10,345 nt of DNA from a bacterium (GCA_021839785.1 JAKCAB010000421.1:1-10345); one strand, 5' to 3'; positions 1 through 7,181 are shown, numbered from the stretch's first letter. Translations and numbers: made by a program. Notes: generated from the letters alone by a model not told the origin.

Positions 1-392
1 TGGCGCCCCGGCGAATCGTGACTTGGGCTGGCTGGCGCGGCGGTTTGGAACACTGCCGTGCCTGGTCTTTATCAAGACGGCGGGTTGGCCCCGGTGGTTT
101 CCTGCCCGGCAGCGACCGCCGCGGCGCGATCGTTTGGCGGGGCACAAAGGGGCGGGCGTGGGCGTTACCCGTCTTTACCTGTGGACCAATTTTTATCGCA
201 ATTGCGACATTTTCTGTGCCAGGCGATGCCTGCGCTCCCCTTTTCCACGCACGGCAACGGTCCTGGCGATTCCGGTCGTTGGCAAGCGGTTGAGCCCTTG
301 AGCGGCGGCCCGAAACTGAGCAGCGCCCGGCGGGCGCGCCCGGTTTTCCGCGCGCTCGCCAGCGCAACGACGGCAACTTAGCCTCGCGTGGC
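1..392. other. No supportable gene; upstream region of ubiE
   Basis: All three forward frames stay open over long stretches here because the DNA is GC-rich. Their translations are Arg/Pro/Gly/Ala-rich, overlap one another and show no recognisable motif, so I call none of them. One forward frame stops at 19-21 (TGA); this could be the end of a gene lying to the left, but only six codons are visible. The part around 188-215 is clearly richer in A+T than its surroundings and holds a 12-bp palindrome listed separately. I see no tRNA, rRNA or clear terminator. The region may be a long leader or intergenic spacer before ubiE. Confidence 0.5.
196..207. repeat. Perfect 12-bp palindrome TCGCAATTGCGA in an AT-rich island
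   Basis: TCGCAATTGCGA is its own reverse complement and sits in an AT-rich patch (about 188-215) within otherwise GC-rich DNA, about 190 bp upstream of ubiE. Such a site could bind a dimeric regulator or lie in a promoter. No regulator gene is next to it, and a single short palindrome can arise by chance, so its function is unassigned. Confidence 0.35.
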
Positions 393-1106
393 GTGGCCAA
401 TCCGTTTTATCAGACCGGCGAGCAACGGGCCGGCAAGGTGCGGGACTTGTTCGGGACGATCGCGCGGCGGTACGACCTGATCAACGACCTGCAAAGCCTC
501 GGCCTGCACCGCGCCTGGAAGCGCCGGCTCGTCGGCTTGGCGCGACTGCGGACTAGTGACCAGGCTCTGGACTTGTGCTGCGGCACCGGCGACGTGGCCT
601 TTGCCCTCGCCCAAACCGGCGCCGAGGTCACCGGCCTCGATTTCAGCCCGGCCATGCTGGACGTGGCCCGCGCGCGCGCCGAACGCCAGGCCGGCCGCGT
701 GACTTTTGTCCAAGGCGACGCGCTGCGCCTGCCTTTTGCGGACAACGCGTTCGACGCGGTCACGATCAGTTACGGGTTGCGCAACCTGGCGGATTTCGAG
801 GCTGGCCTCGCCGAAATGCAGCGCGTCGCCAAGCCGGGCGGGCGGTTGCTCGTGCTGGACTTCGGACGACCGGCGAACCCGGTTTGGCGCGGCCTGTACT
901 TCGCTTACCTGCGCCTGGCAGTGCCGGTGTTTGGCCGGCTCTTCGCCGGCAGCGCGGACGCTTACGCTTACATCCTCGAATCGCTCCGGCACTATCCGGG
1001 CCAGCAAGGCGTGGCCGAATTGATGCGCCGCCAAGGTTTGGCGAAGGTGGCCGTGCACGATCTGCTGGGAGGCGCGATGGGCATCGATTCCGCGGAGAAG
1101 CGGTGA
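393..1106 (+). CDS. ubiE: Demethylmenaquinone methyltransferase (UbiE/MenG family)
   Basis: SAM-dependent C-methyltransferase of 237 residues, the usual family length, which carries out the last carbon methylation of menaquinone (in some bacteria also ubiquinone) synthesis at the cytoplasmic membrane. The family signature Y-D-x-[MI]-N...S...H..W is seen at residues 27-42 (YDLIN, S35, H39, W42). The SAM-binding motif I LDLCCGTGD is at 59-67, with the acidic ribose-binding D83 in GLDFSP. The second UbiE signature, TISYGLRNLAD, is at 124-134, followed by VAKPGGRLLVLDF at 145-157. The start is GTG at 393: it is the first start codon after the in-frame stop at 291-293 and gives the expected N-terminus. 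No Shine-Dalgarno sequence precedes it. The C-terminal end (GGAMGIDSAEK) departs from the common GG.VAIH.G ending. No other quinone gene is in the window, so it seems to stand alone. Menaquinone rather than ubiquinone is inferred from the suggested phylum. Confidence 0.93.
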   Translation: MANPFYQTGEQRAGKVRDLFGTIARRYDLINDLQSLGLHRAWKRRLVGLARLRTSDQALDLCCGTGDVAFALAQTGAEVTGLDFSPAMLDVARARAERQAGRVTFVQGDALRLPFADNAFDAVTISYGLRNLADFEAGLAEMQRVAKPGGRLLVLDFGRPANPVWRGLYFAYLRLAVPVFGRLFAGSADAYAYILESLRHYPGQQGVAELMRRQGLAKVAVHDLLGGAMGIDSAEKR

Positions 1107-1187
1107 AGCGAAAGTGCCGGAAGGGTTTCGCCGGCGACGACAGAATTTTGCCGCTTCGAGTTTCCATCGCGGGCCGGAAGGCAAAGG

Positions 1188-1305
1188 CCGAAACCCGAAG
1201 GAGACCCGAAATTCGAACTCCGAAAAGCAACGGTCGTTCACGGGCCAATCTGACCTTTGCGCTGCGAGCTTGTTTCGGTTTTCGGTTTTCGGTTTTCGAG
1301 TTTGG
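1188..1305. repeat. Intergenic CGAAA-rich imperfect inverted repeat
   Basis: The left arm (1188-1228) is built from repeated (C)CGAAA or CCCGAA units: CCGAAACCCGAA, then GACCCGAAATTCGAA, then CTCCGAAAAGC. The right arm (1271-1305) is a run of TTTCGG/TTTTCGG units with three exact copies of the 7-mer CGGTTTT (1276-1296), ending TTTTCGAGTTT. The reverse complement of the right arm again reads as CGAAAACCGAAAACC, so the two arms can pair imperfectly around a spacer of about 42 bp. Read as protein, the right arm gives low-complexity FRFSVFGFR-like peptides. From memory, similar CGAAA-type intergenic repeats occur many times in verrucomicrobial and planctomycete genomes; this could not be tested here. 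It fills most of the gap between ubiE and the next gene, which otherwise shows only weak signals. Confidence 0.55.
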
Positions 1306-1362
1306 CTGCCGTCGCGGACGGCGGTCTGACTGGGAAGTCAACTCCAGCGGAATCGCGCGTCG

Positions 1363-1371
1363 TTGACTTGG
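1363..1371 (+). promoter_or_regulatory. Candidate -35 box TTGACTTGG before the beta-propeller gene
   Basis: TTGACT matches a sigma-70 -35 element in five of six positions and begins 35 bp upstream of the ATG at 1398. No good -10 element lies 16-18 bp further on (the hexamer at 17 bp spacing is CACCCT), so the call is weak. The same nonamer, TTGACTTGG, recurs at 7182-7190, 40 bp before mcsA. Confidence 0.22.
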
Positions 1372-1397
1372 CCCGGCGGCGTCCTCACCCTCCCGCC

Positions 1398-2762
1398 ATG
1401 AACCATCGCCCGTCATCGTTGTTTGCCGCCGGCCGAAAGTTTTGTCGCGTCAGCTTGAGCCGGTTGCCGCTTTTCTTCGGACTGGCTGTGCTGGCCTGGA
1501 CCGGGCCAATGGCGCGCGCGGACTGGCCAGAGTTCCGCGGGCCTTGGGGCGACGGCTACGCGTCGGCGCCGGGGGATTCCAAGACGGTCGGCTTTCCGCT
1601 CCATTGGAGCGAAACCAACAACGTGAAGTGGAAGACCGAAATCCCGTTCCGCGGCTGGTCCACGCCGGTGGTGCTGGGCGACCAGGTCTGGGTGACCACG
1701 GCCACCGAGGACGGCCATGATTTCTTCGCCCTCGGCCTCGACGCCGGGACCGGGAAGATTCGGTTCAACGAAAAGGTGTTTCACAGCGACAACCCTGAAC
1801 CGCTGGGCAACGGCGCCTCGATGAATTGTTACGCCACGCCGTCGCCGGCGATCGAGCCGGGCCGGGTGTATGTCCATTTCGGCAGTTTCGGGACGGCGTG
1901 CCTGGACACCGCCACCGGCAAGGTGCTTTGGAAACGGGACGATCTGCGCTGCCGGCACTACCGGGGACCGTCCTCGTCGCCGATCTTGTTCGAAAATTTG
2001 CTGATCCTGACGATGGACGGCGTCGATTTGCAGTACCACGTCGCCTTGGACAAACAGACTGGCGCGACCGTTTGGAAGACCGATCGTTCGGTGGCGTGGA
2101 ACGACGAAAACGTGCCCGGCCAGATGGCGCGCGACGGCGACCTCCGCAAGGCCCACAGCACGCCACTGATCGTGACCGCCGCGGGCCAGCCGCAAATGAT
2201 CAGCGCCGGCGCCAAGGCGGCGTACGGTTACGACCCGCGGACCGGCCGCGAGCTCTGGCGGGTGCAGTATCCCGATTGGTCGGTGGCGCCGCGTCCGCTG
2301 TTCGACCACGGCCTGGCTTTCATCGTGACCGGGCTCATAAAAAAGGAACTGTGGGCGGTCAAGACCGACAGCCGCGGCGATGTGACCAACACGGGCGTGG
2401 TGTGGAAACTCAAAACCCACGTCGGCAAATACGCGTCGCCGCTGCTCGTGAACGGCCTGATTTACACCGCGGCGGAGGAAAGCTTCGTGACTTGCGTCGA
2501 AGCGGCCACAGGCGCGGTGGTGTGGACCGAACGCATCGGTGGCAAGTACGCGGCCTCCCCGATCTACGCCGACGGCCGGTTGTATTTTTTCAGCCAGGAA
2601 GGCACGACGATGGTGATCGAGCCGGCCCGGAGTCTGAAAATTCTCGCGAAGAACACGCTCGACGACGGTTTCATGGCGTCGCCCGCGGCGTCCGGCAAGG
2701 CGTTCTTTCTGCGCACCAAGACCCACCTGTACCGCATCGAATCCGCCGGCAGCGAAAGCTGA
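1398..2762 (+). CDS. Secreted PQQ-like (BamB-type) beta-propeller protein
   Basis: Protein of 454 residues exported by a Sec signal peptide: a basic N-region (R13, K14, R17, R22), a hydrophobic core at about 23-36 and a likely cleavage after A-R-A at residue 41. The mature end starts DWPEFRGP, an opening I recall as common in quinoprotein-like secreted proteins of Verrucomicrobiota and Planctomycetota. Blade-type PQQ repeats follow, recognisable by D-x-x-T-G-x-x-x-W cores such as LDAGTGKIRF, LDTATGKVLWK, LDKQTGATVWK, YDPRTGRELWR and VEAATGAVVWT, which suggest a seven- or eight-bladed propeller. No cytochrome CxxCH motif is seen, so there is no evidence of a PQQ dehydrogenase; a periplasmic scaffold or binding role is more likely, and the substrate is unknown. 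The frame is open upstream to 1257, but that part lies over the CGAAA repeat and lacks a signal peptide at its start, so ATG 1398 is chosen. The gene converges on the recombinase gene with a 9-bp gap that leaves no room for a separate terminator. Confidence 0.88.
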   Translation: MNHRPSSLFAAGRKFCRVSLSRLPLFFGLAVLAWTGPMARADWPEFRGPWGDGYASAPGDSKTVGFPLHWSETNNVKWKTEIPFRGWSTPVVLGDQVWVTTATEDGHDFFALGLDAGTGKIRFNEKVFHSDNPEPLGNGASMNCYATPSPAIEPGRVYVHFGSFGTACLDTATGKVLWKRDDLRCRHYRGPSSSPILFENLLILTMDGVDLQYHVALDKQTGATVWKTDRSVAWNDENVPGQMARDGDLRKAHSTPLIVTAAGQPQMISAGAKAAYGYDPRTGRELWRVQYPDWSVAPRPLFDHGLAFIVTGLIKKELWAVKTDSRGDVTNTGVVWKLKTHVGKYASPLLVNGLIYTAAEESFVTCVEAATGAVVWTERIGGKYAASPIYADGRLYFFSQEGTTMVIEPARSLKILAKNTLDDGFMASPAASGKAFFLRTKTHLYRIESAGSES

Positions 2763-2771
2763 AGCGGCGCC

Positions 2772-3779
2772 TCAAGTCGTTTCGTTTTGGGAGCCCGATT
2801 GCGGTTGCGTCCTGGCGCGGGGATGCGCCTGGTCGTACACCCGTTTCAACCGCTCGGTGGTGACGTGGGTATAGATCTGCGTCGTGGCCAGGTGCGCGTG
2901 CCCCAGCAGTTCCTGCACGCTGCGCAAGTCCGCCCCGGCATCGAGCAGGTGGGTGGCAAAGCTGTGTCGCAGTTTGTGCGGCGTCAGCTCCGGATCGAGG
3001 CCCGCGGCGGCGAGGTAACGCTTCAAGCGCAATTGCACCGTGCGCGGTGGCACCGGGTCGGTGCCTTCGGCGCGGGCCAGGAAAACCGGTTCGCTCCCGG
3101 CCGGCGGGCACTCCAACGTTTTCCAGTAAGCCCGAATCGCCTCCAGCGCCGGCGCGCCGATCGGAACGAGTCGTTCCTTGCTGCCCTTGCCGCGAATTCG
3201 CAGTAGTTGCTCCGGCCAATCCAGGTCGTCCACGCGCAATCCGCACACCTCACTGATGCGGAGTCCGCAGGAATAGATCGTTTCGAGGATCGCCGCGTCG
3301 CGCCAGTGCTCTACCACAAGCGCCGAGGCGATTGGCGTGCCGGCCCGGCGCATCCGTTCCAACTCCCGCAGCGGCGCGGTCAGCAAGGCAGCGGCCTGCT
3401 CGGCGGTGAGGAATTTCGGCAGCCGGCGCGGTTGGCGGGGCAGCGCGAGGTCGCGGATCGGGGTTTGGACCACCTCGCCGCGGCGCACCAGAAAACGGTA
3501 AAACGTCCGCAAGGCGCTGAAGCGCAGTTGCACGCCGGCCCGGCTGAGGTGGCCGCGGCCGAGAAAGCGGAGGTACGCGCGGAAATCGTCGCGCGCGAGG
3601 CTGCGCCAGGCCGGCGGCTGACCGCGCGCCTGGGCGTGCCAGCGGGCGAATTCGCGCAGGGCCTGGCCGTAATTGCGCTGCGTGTACGGGGAAGCGCCGC
3701 TGTCCGCCGCCAGGTGCGCGAAGAAGGCCCGCATTTGCGGGTCGTCGTTCGGCGCGGACTGGGAACCTTCGGTGGCCAC
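2772..3779 (-). CDS. xerC: Tyrosine recombinase, XerC/XerD type
   Basis: Site-specific recombinase of 335 residues that should cut and rejoin DNA through a 3'-phosphotyrosine link, most simply to resolve chromosome dimers at dif. The N-terminal SAM-like core-binding domain spans about 14-115 and the catalytic domain about 120-320. All catalytic residues are present with XerD-like spacing: R174 (CGLRISEV), K198 (GKGSKER), H268 and R271 (HKLRHSFATHLL), H294 (LGHA) and nucleophile Y303 (QIYTHV). It is longer than the usual roughly 300 residues, partly because of about 20 extra residues at 136-156 between the ALLTAP segment and the R174 helix, and a polar C-terminal tail. The start is uncertain: GTG at 3779 follows an in-frame TAA, while ATG at 3734 (residue 16) would also keep the whole domain. 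Neither has a Shine-Dalgarno sequence. No integrase-type arm-binding domain, attachment site or phage gene lies nearby, so a housekeeping role is favoured; XerC cannot be told from XerD by motif alone. Confidence 0.9.
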   Translation of the reverse strand: MATEGSQSAPNDDPQMRAFFAHLAADSGASPYTQRNYGQALREFARWHAQARGQPPAWRSLARDDFRAYLRFLGRGHLSRAGVQLRFSALRTFYRFLVRRGEVVQTPIRDLALPRQPRRLPKFLTAEQAAALLTAPLRELERMRRAGTPIASALVVEHWRDAAILETIYSCGLRISEVCGLRVDDLDWPEQLLRIRGKGSKERLVPIGAPALEAIRAYWKTLECPPAGSEPVFLARAEGTDPVPPRTVQLRLKRYLAAAGLDPELTPHKLRHSFATHLLDAGADLRSVQELLGHAHLATTQIYTHVTTERLKRVYDQAHPRARTQPQSGSQNETT

Positions 3780-3785
3780 GGCGCC

Positions 3786-3815
3786 AGATTACGCCTCGCC
3801 ACCGTCGGTCCTCAA
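3786..3815 (-). promoter_or_regulatory. Weak promoter candidate for the xerC-like gene
   Basis: On the minus strand TTGAGG (3810-3815) and TAATCT (3786-3791) are separated by 18 bp, directly upstream of the GTG at 3779. Each hexamer agrees only partly with the sigma-70 consensus. If real, transcription would begin at or near the GTG, giving a leaderless message or favouring the internal ATG at 3734. Confidence 0.2.
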
Positions 3816-3867
3816 ACCGGAAGTGGCCGCGAGCCGGGTGTGACCCGAAATCTTGCCGGCCATCGGG

Positions 3868-3896
3868 TTGACAAATCCGGGCACGCCAGAAACAGT
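3868..3896 (+). promoter_or_regulatory. Candidate promoter for the SUMF1-domain gene
   Basis: A perfect -35 hexamer TTGACA (3868-3873) is followed after 17 bp by AACAGT (3891-3896), which matches the -10 consensus at three of six positions. The predicted transcript would start near 3903, leaving a leader of about 15 nt before ATG 3918. It lies in the 138-bp divergent spacer shared with the xerC-like gene. Confidence 0.38.
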
Positions 3897-3917
3897 TCGC
3901 GGCTTTGGCATCTTTCT

Positions 3918-6089
3918 ATGAAACGCATGAAACTGATCGTTCCGCGCGGATTGGCCTGGGGCTTGGTCGCCTGGCTGGGGTGCTCCGCCGCCCTGGCCTT
4001 CGTGTACGAAACGGAGAAAGAGTTTTACGCCACCGGCGACTTCGACGGCGATGGCCGCCAGGACGTGGTGGTGGTGGACCGCGCCACCGGCAAGTACCGT
4101 CTCGGCTACGCGCAAGCCGATGGCACCTTCAAGTGGCTCGCCAACCGCGTGACCGGCATCAAGGACCTGACCGGCGTGACGCTGGGACACTTTTTTGACC
4201 CCAAGCAGGATGCCCTCGGCGTGACCGCCGCCGACGCCAACAAGGTGGCGATCGTCGATGTCAGCAACCCGGGCCAGCCCAACCCGCCAGTGCCGGTGCC
4301 GTACGAGTCGCTCGGACCAGCCACGCTGCTGGCCGTGGACGTCGGCGGCGAGGGCAACACACCGCTGGACGACCTGTTCATCGAGAGCATTTACAATGAC
4401 CCGGACCCCTTCAAAGGCTCTTTGCTGCGCAACGAAAGCGGCAAGATCGAGAAGATCATTTCCGAGCAGACGATGCAGCGGCAGGCGACGCGGGCGAACC
4501 GGATCGCCTTGAAAACCGGCGGGCCGCTGTTCGCCGCGGGGATTTTGAACGGGGACAACGATGCCGTGTTCGCGGTGGCGGACTTTTCGAGTGCCGAACC
4601 GCAAACCGTGGCCGAGGTGCAGGGCCTGGCCAAGAACACTGCCTTCGCGGTGGCGCATTTTCGCGGCCAGCCGGAGGCAGAGTTGATGTTTTATGTGCCG
4701 GGCGAGCCGAAGCTCCAAGTGGCGCTGGTCGAGAGCGCCTCGGACACTTCCGCCACGCTGGGCAGCTTGAAGGATTTCGATCTCGGCAAGCCGATCAAAC
4801 TGGCGCTGCCGGTGGCGGGCGAAAAAGGCGACCAATTGCTCGTGCTGTTCGGCAGGGGCGACAGCGCCGAGGTGTACAAGTTCGATGCCGCCAGCGCGCC
4901 CGCGCCGGTGCAGTCGATCGCGCCCCGGCAGGGCGAGTTGTTGTTCGGCGCGGCGGCGGTGGACCAGCAGTTCGTGGTGTTCCAGGCCGCGGATTACTCG
5001 AAGTTCGCCACCCACCAGCAGGTTTATCATTGGGTTGGCCCCACGAACGCCGCCGCCGCGTTCGGGAAGATCGGCTCGATGGCGGACAACGACGACGCCA
5101 CCGTGCCGGACATCTGGAAGCACATCCTGGCCGCGCTCGAGCAGGAATCGATCAAGAGCGAGGCGGACATGAAACCGTACACGAACACGATCCCCGGCAC
5201 GCAGGTCACCTACGTGATGGTGCCCATCCCAGGCGGCGAGTTCGAGATGGGCAGCCCGGAGAGCGAGCCGGGACGCCAGCCCGACGAAGGTCCGCAGCAC
5301 AAGGTGAAGATTTCGCCGTTTTGGATGGCCAAGTTCGAGCTGACCTGGAACGAGTACGAGTTGTTCATGTACCCCGACGACGAAAAGAAGCTCCGCGCCG
5401 AATACCCGACCGCGGATTACATCAACAAGGTTTCCGACGCCGTGACCCGGCCATCCAAGCCGTACACGGAAATGAGCTTTGGCATGGGGCGCGATGGCTA
5501 TCCCGCCATCTGCATGACGCAGCATTCGGCGAACAAGTACTGTCAATGGCTCAGCGCCAAGACCGGCCATTTCTACCGGCTCCCGACTGAAGCCGAGTGG
5601 GAGTACGCCTGCCGTGCGGGCACGACCACCGCTTACTCGTTCGGCGATGATGTCTCCAAGCTCCCCGAGTACGGCTGGTTCGAGGACAACGGCGATTTCA
5701 AATACCAGAAGGTCGGCAAGAAGAAGCCCAATCCGTGGGGCTTGTACGACATGCACGGCAACGTCTGGGAGTGGTGCCTGGACCAGTACGTGGACGATTA
5801 CGCGAAGGTCGTGGAAAAAACCGGCAACGTGGATCCGTGGTACAAGGCCACCATGCCGTACCCGCACGTGGTGCGCGGCGGCTCTTACGACGACCCCGCC
5901 GACCGGCTGCGCAGCGCGGCCCGGCGCGGCTCGGACCGCAGTTGGAAGATGCGCGATCCGCAGTTGCCCAAGAGCATTTGGTGGCACTCGGACGCCCCGT
6001 GGGTGGGCATCCGCATCGTGCGCCCGCTGAAGGTGCCTTCGCCGGAAATGCTCCAGAAGTACTGGACCAGCGGGGTCGAAAAGGACTGA
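3918..6089 (+). CDS. Secreted FG-GAP-like and SUMF1-type fusion protein lacking the catalytic cysteines
   Basis: Protein of 723 residues. A signal peptide (basic MKRMK start, hydrophobic core about 11-27, likely cleavage after A-L-A near residue 28) sends it to the periplasm or surface. An FG-GAP/VCBS-like calcium loop DFDGDGRQD sits at 41-49. Residues 60-400 are beta-rich, with short strands and G/D loops that could be propeller blades, but I recognise no named family there. From about 432 to 704 lies a formylglycine-generating-enzyme/SUMF1-type domain: MVPIPGGEFEMGS, RLPTEAEWEYACRAG, GLYDMHGNVWEWC, VVRGGSYDDPADRLRSAAR and the closing WVGIRIVRP. In true formylglycine-generating enzymes two cysteines follow the GGS(Y/W) segment; here those places hold about D659 and L664. 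Sulfatase activation is therefore unlikely, and a binding, structural or other SUMF1/EgtB/PvdO-like role is possible. No sulfatase gene lies beside it. ATG 3918 is chosen for the signal peptide, although ATG 3927 (residue 4) would also work; the open frame upstream to 3207 runs over the recombinase gene and is a shadow. Confidence 0.88.
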   Translation: MKRMKLIVPRGLAWGLVAWLGCSAALAFVYETEKEFYATGDFDGDGRQDVVVVDRATGKYRLGYAQADGTFKWLANRVTGIKDLTGVTLGHFFDPKQDALGVTAADANKVAIVDVSNPGQPNPPVPVPYESLGPATLLAVDVGGEGNTPLDDLFIESIYNDPDPFKGSLLRNESGKIEKIISEQTMQRQATRANRIALKTGGPLFAAGILNGDNDAVFAVADFSSAEPQTVAEVQGLAKNTAFAVAHFRGQPEAELMFYVPGEPKLQVALVESASDTSATLGSLKDFDLGKPIKLALPVAGEKGDQLLVLFGRGDSAEVYKFDAASAPAPVQSIAPRQGELLFGAAAVDQQFVVFQAADYSKFATHQQVYHWVGPTNAAAAFGKIGSMADNDDATVPDIWKHILAALEQESIKSEADMKPYTNTIPGTQVTYVMVPIPGGEFEMGSPESEPGRQPDEGPQHKVKISPFWMAKFELTWNEYELFMYPDDEKKLRAEYPTADYINKVSDAVTRPSKPYTEMSFGMGRDGYPAICMTQHSANKYCQWLSAKTGHFYRLPTEAEWEYACRAGTTTAYSFGDDVSKLPEYGWFEDNGDFKYQKVGKKKPNPWGLYDMHGNVWEWCLDQYVDDYAKVVEKTGNVDPWYKATMPYPHVVRGGSYDDPADRLRSAARRGSDRSWKMRDPQLPKSIWWHSDAPWVGIRIVRPLKVPSPEMLQKYWTSGVEKD

Positions 6090-6110
6090 CCGGTTCAAGC
6101 CGTTTTCGTC

Positions 6111-6147
6111 GCGCCCGCGTCGTCCCCGGCGCGGGCGCTTCGTTTTC
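6111..6147 (+). terminator. Hairpin and T-rich terminator after the SUMF1-domain gene
   Basis: A perfect 9-bp stem, GCGCCCGCG (6111-6119) with CGCGGGCGC (6130-6138), encloses a 10-nt loop and is followed by TTCGTTTTC. It starts 21 bp after the stop codon at 6089, where an intrinsic terminator would be expected. The T-tract is short and interrupted, so termination may be incomplete. Confidence 0.6.
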
Positions 6148-6172
6148 AGGCCGCCCTCAAAGGTTAAACTTG

Positions 6173-6201
6173 TTGCGCCCCCTCCGGCCATTTTCTAGGC
6201 T
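6173..6201 (+). promoter_or_regulatory. Weak promoter candidate for ilvE
   Basis: TTGCGC (6173-6178) and TAGGCT (6196-6201) are 17 bp apart, 43 bp before the ATG at 6216. Each hexamer has only three consensus matches. Support comes mainly from position: the site lies between the terminator hairpin and the next gene, where a promoter is needed. Confidence 0.22.
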
Positions 6202-6215
6202 AACTGAACTAACGC

Positions 6216-7085
6216 ATGAAGGTTTTCATCGACGGCAAGTACTACAGCGAGCGGGAAGCGAAGATTTCGGTCTTCGACCACGGCCTCCTTTACGGAGACG
6301 GCATCTTCGAGGGCATCCGGGCTTACAACGGCCGCGTGTTCAAGCTCAAGGAGCACATCGACCGCCTCTTCTGCTCGGCCAAGGCGTTGCTCCTCGACGT
6401 GCCGATGACGCACGCCCAGATCATCCACGCCGTGGTTGAAACCTGCCGCCAGAACCGCGTGCGCGACGGCTACATCCGGCTGGTGGTCACGCGCGGCATG
6501 GGCACGCTGGGCCTCAACCCCCGCCGCTGCAAAAAGCCGTCCGTCATCATCATCGCCGGCACCATCCAGCTTTACCCGCCCGAGTTGTACGAAAACGGCA
6601 TGGAGATCGTCACCGTGCCGACGACCCGGAACCTGCACAGCGCGCTCAACCCGGCGATCAAGTCGCTCAATTACCTCAACAACATCCTCGCCAAGATCGA
6701 GGCCAACATCGCCGGCGTCGAGGAAGCCATCCTACTCAACGCCGAGGGTTACGTGGCCGAGTGCACCGGCGACAACCTGTTCATCGTTCACGGGGGCCAG
6801 TTGCTGACGCCTCCGCTCTCGGCCGGCGCGCTGTACGGCATCACCCGCGCCACGGTCATGGACCTCGCGCGCGAGGCCGGCATTCCGGTCAGCGAGACCA
6901 ATCTGACCCGGTACGACATCTTCAACGCCGACGAGTGCTTTCTCACCGGCACCGGGGCGGAGATCGTCCCGGTCGTCAAGGTGGATGGGCGCGTCATTGG
7001 CGCGGGCAAACCCGGCAAGCTCTCGCGGATGCTCGAGGAGAAGTACCGCGCGCTGACGCGGGTTTCCGGCGAACCCATCCGTTGA
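6216..7085 (+). CDS. ilvE: Branched-chain amino acid aminotransferase (PLP fold type IV)
   Basis: Cytoplasmic PLP enzyme of 289 residues, typical of the shorter bacterial/archaeal IlvE type. It should transfer the amino group between glutamate and the 2-oxo acids of leucine, isoleucine and valine, the last step of their synthesis. Visible family motifs are VFDHGLLYGDGIFEGIRAY (19-37), KEHIDRLF (45-52, R50 being the usual phosphate-contact arginine), VTRGMGTLGLNPR (91-103), the PLP lysine K149 in NPAIKSLNYLNN, E182 in YVAECTGDNLF (180-189), and GITRATVMDLA (208-218). The FLTGTGAEIVPV segment (242-253) fits branched-chain transaminases, but D-amino acid transaminase and aminodeoxychorismate lyase share the fold and cannot be fully excluded. 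The ATG gives a standard N-terminus (MKVFIDGK) and has no Shine-Dalgarno sequence. It is separated from the gene before by a terminator and from mcsA by 136 bp, so it is probably its own transcript, though read-through into mcsA is possible. Confidence 0.9.
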   Translation: MKVFIDGKYYSEREAKISVFDHGLLYGDGIFEGIRAYNGRVFKLKEHIDRLFCSAKALLLDVPMTHAQIIHAVVETCRQNRVRDGYIRLVVTRGMGTLGLNPRRCKKPSVIIIAGTIQLYPPELYENGMEIVTVPTTRNLHSALNPAIKSLNYLNNILAKIEANIAGVEEAILLNAEGYVAECTGDNLFIVHGGQLLTPPLSAGALYGITRATVMDLAREAGIPVSETNLTRYDIFNADECFLTGTGAEIVPVVKVDGRVIGAGKPGKLSRMLEEKYRALTRVSGEPIR

Positions 7086-7121
7086 CCGGCGCGCTCCCAT
7101 CGCTGAACAGAGCCAGCGCTC

Positions 7122-7165
7122 CGGGCCGGCCCGACTCGTGGTTTGTGCTCCCCCGGCCAGCCGGG
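7122..7165. repeat. Two GC-rich palindromes between ilvE and mcsA
   Basis: CGGGCCGGCCCG (7122-7133) is a perfect 12-bp palindrome, and CCCGGC-CA-GCCGGG (7152-7165) is a perfect 6-bp inverted repeat with a 2-bp centre. They lie 37-80 bp after the ilvE stop and are not followed by a T-run, so neither is a normal intrinsic terminator. They might slow polymerase or end the ilvE message by another route; chance is also possible in such GC-rich DNA. Confidence 0.3.
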
Positions 7166-7181
7166 CGGCGGCCTGCGTTGC

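Noticed and set aside
58..381. A plus-strand frame of 107 codons starting with GTG, 40 bp after a TTGACTTGG-like sequence and ending 11 bp before ubiE
   Set aside because: The spacing to a promoter-like box is tempting, but all three forward frames are similarly open here and the product is low-complexity with no motif.
1116..1135. GCCGG...CCGGC hairpin just after ubiE as a terminator
   Set aside because: The stem is only 5 bp with a 10-nt loop and no T-run follows.
378..1241. A minus-strand open frame of about 287 codons opposite ubiE
   Set aside because: ubiE on the plus strand has full family signatures; the reverse product has none and runs into the CGAAA repeat.
1114..1329. A small plus-strand frame of 71 codons between ubiE and the propeller gene
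   Set aside because: Its C-terminal half is just the translated TTTCGG repeat (FRFSVFGFR-like), it has no start signal, and it shows no protein-like conservation that I can recognise.
2763..2771. Possible bidirectional terminator between the convergent propeller and recombinase genes
   Set aside because: The gap is only 9 bp and no strong hairpin with a T-run could be found at the junction.
3780..3917. Possible dif or phage attachment site next to the Xer-type recombinase
   Set aside because: No 28-bp sequence with the AT-rich inverted arms of known dif sites and no direct repeats were found; no phage or transposon genes are nearby.
3789..6191. An open frame of about 800 codons on the minus strand opposite the SUMF1-domain gene
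   Set aside because: It is the mirror of a GC-rich gene with strong third-position bias; its product is rich in His, Arg, Val and Ala with no motif, while the plus strand encodes clear domains.
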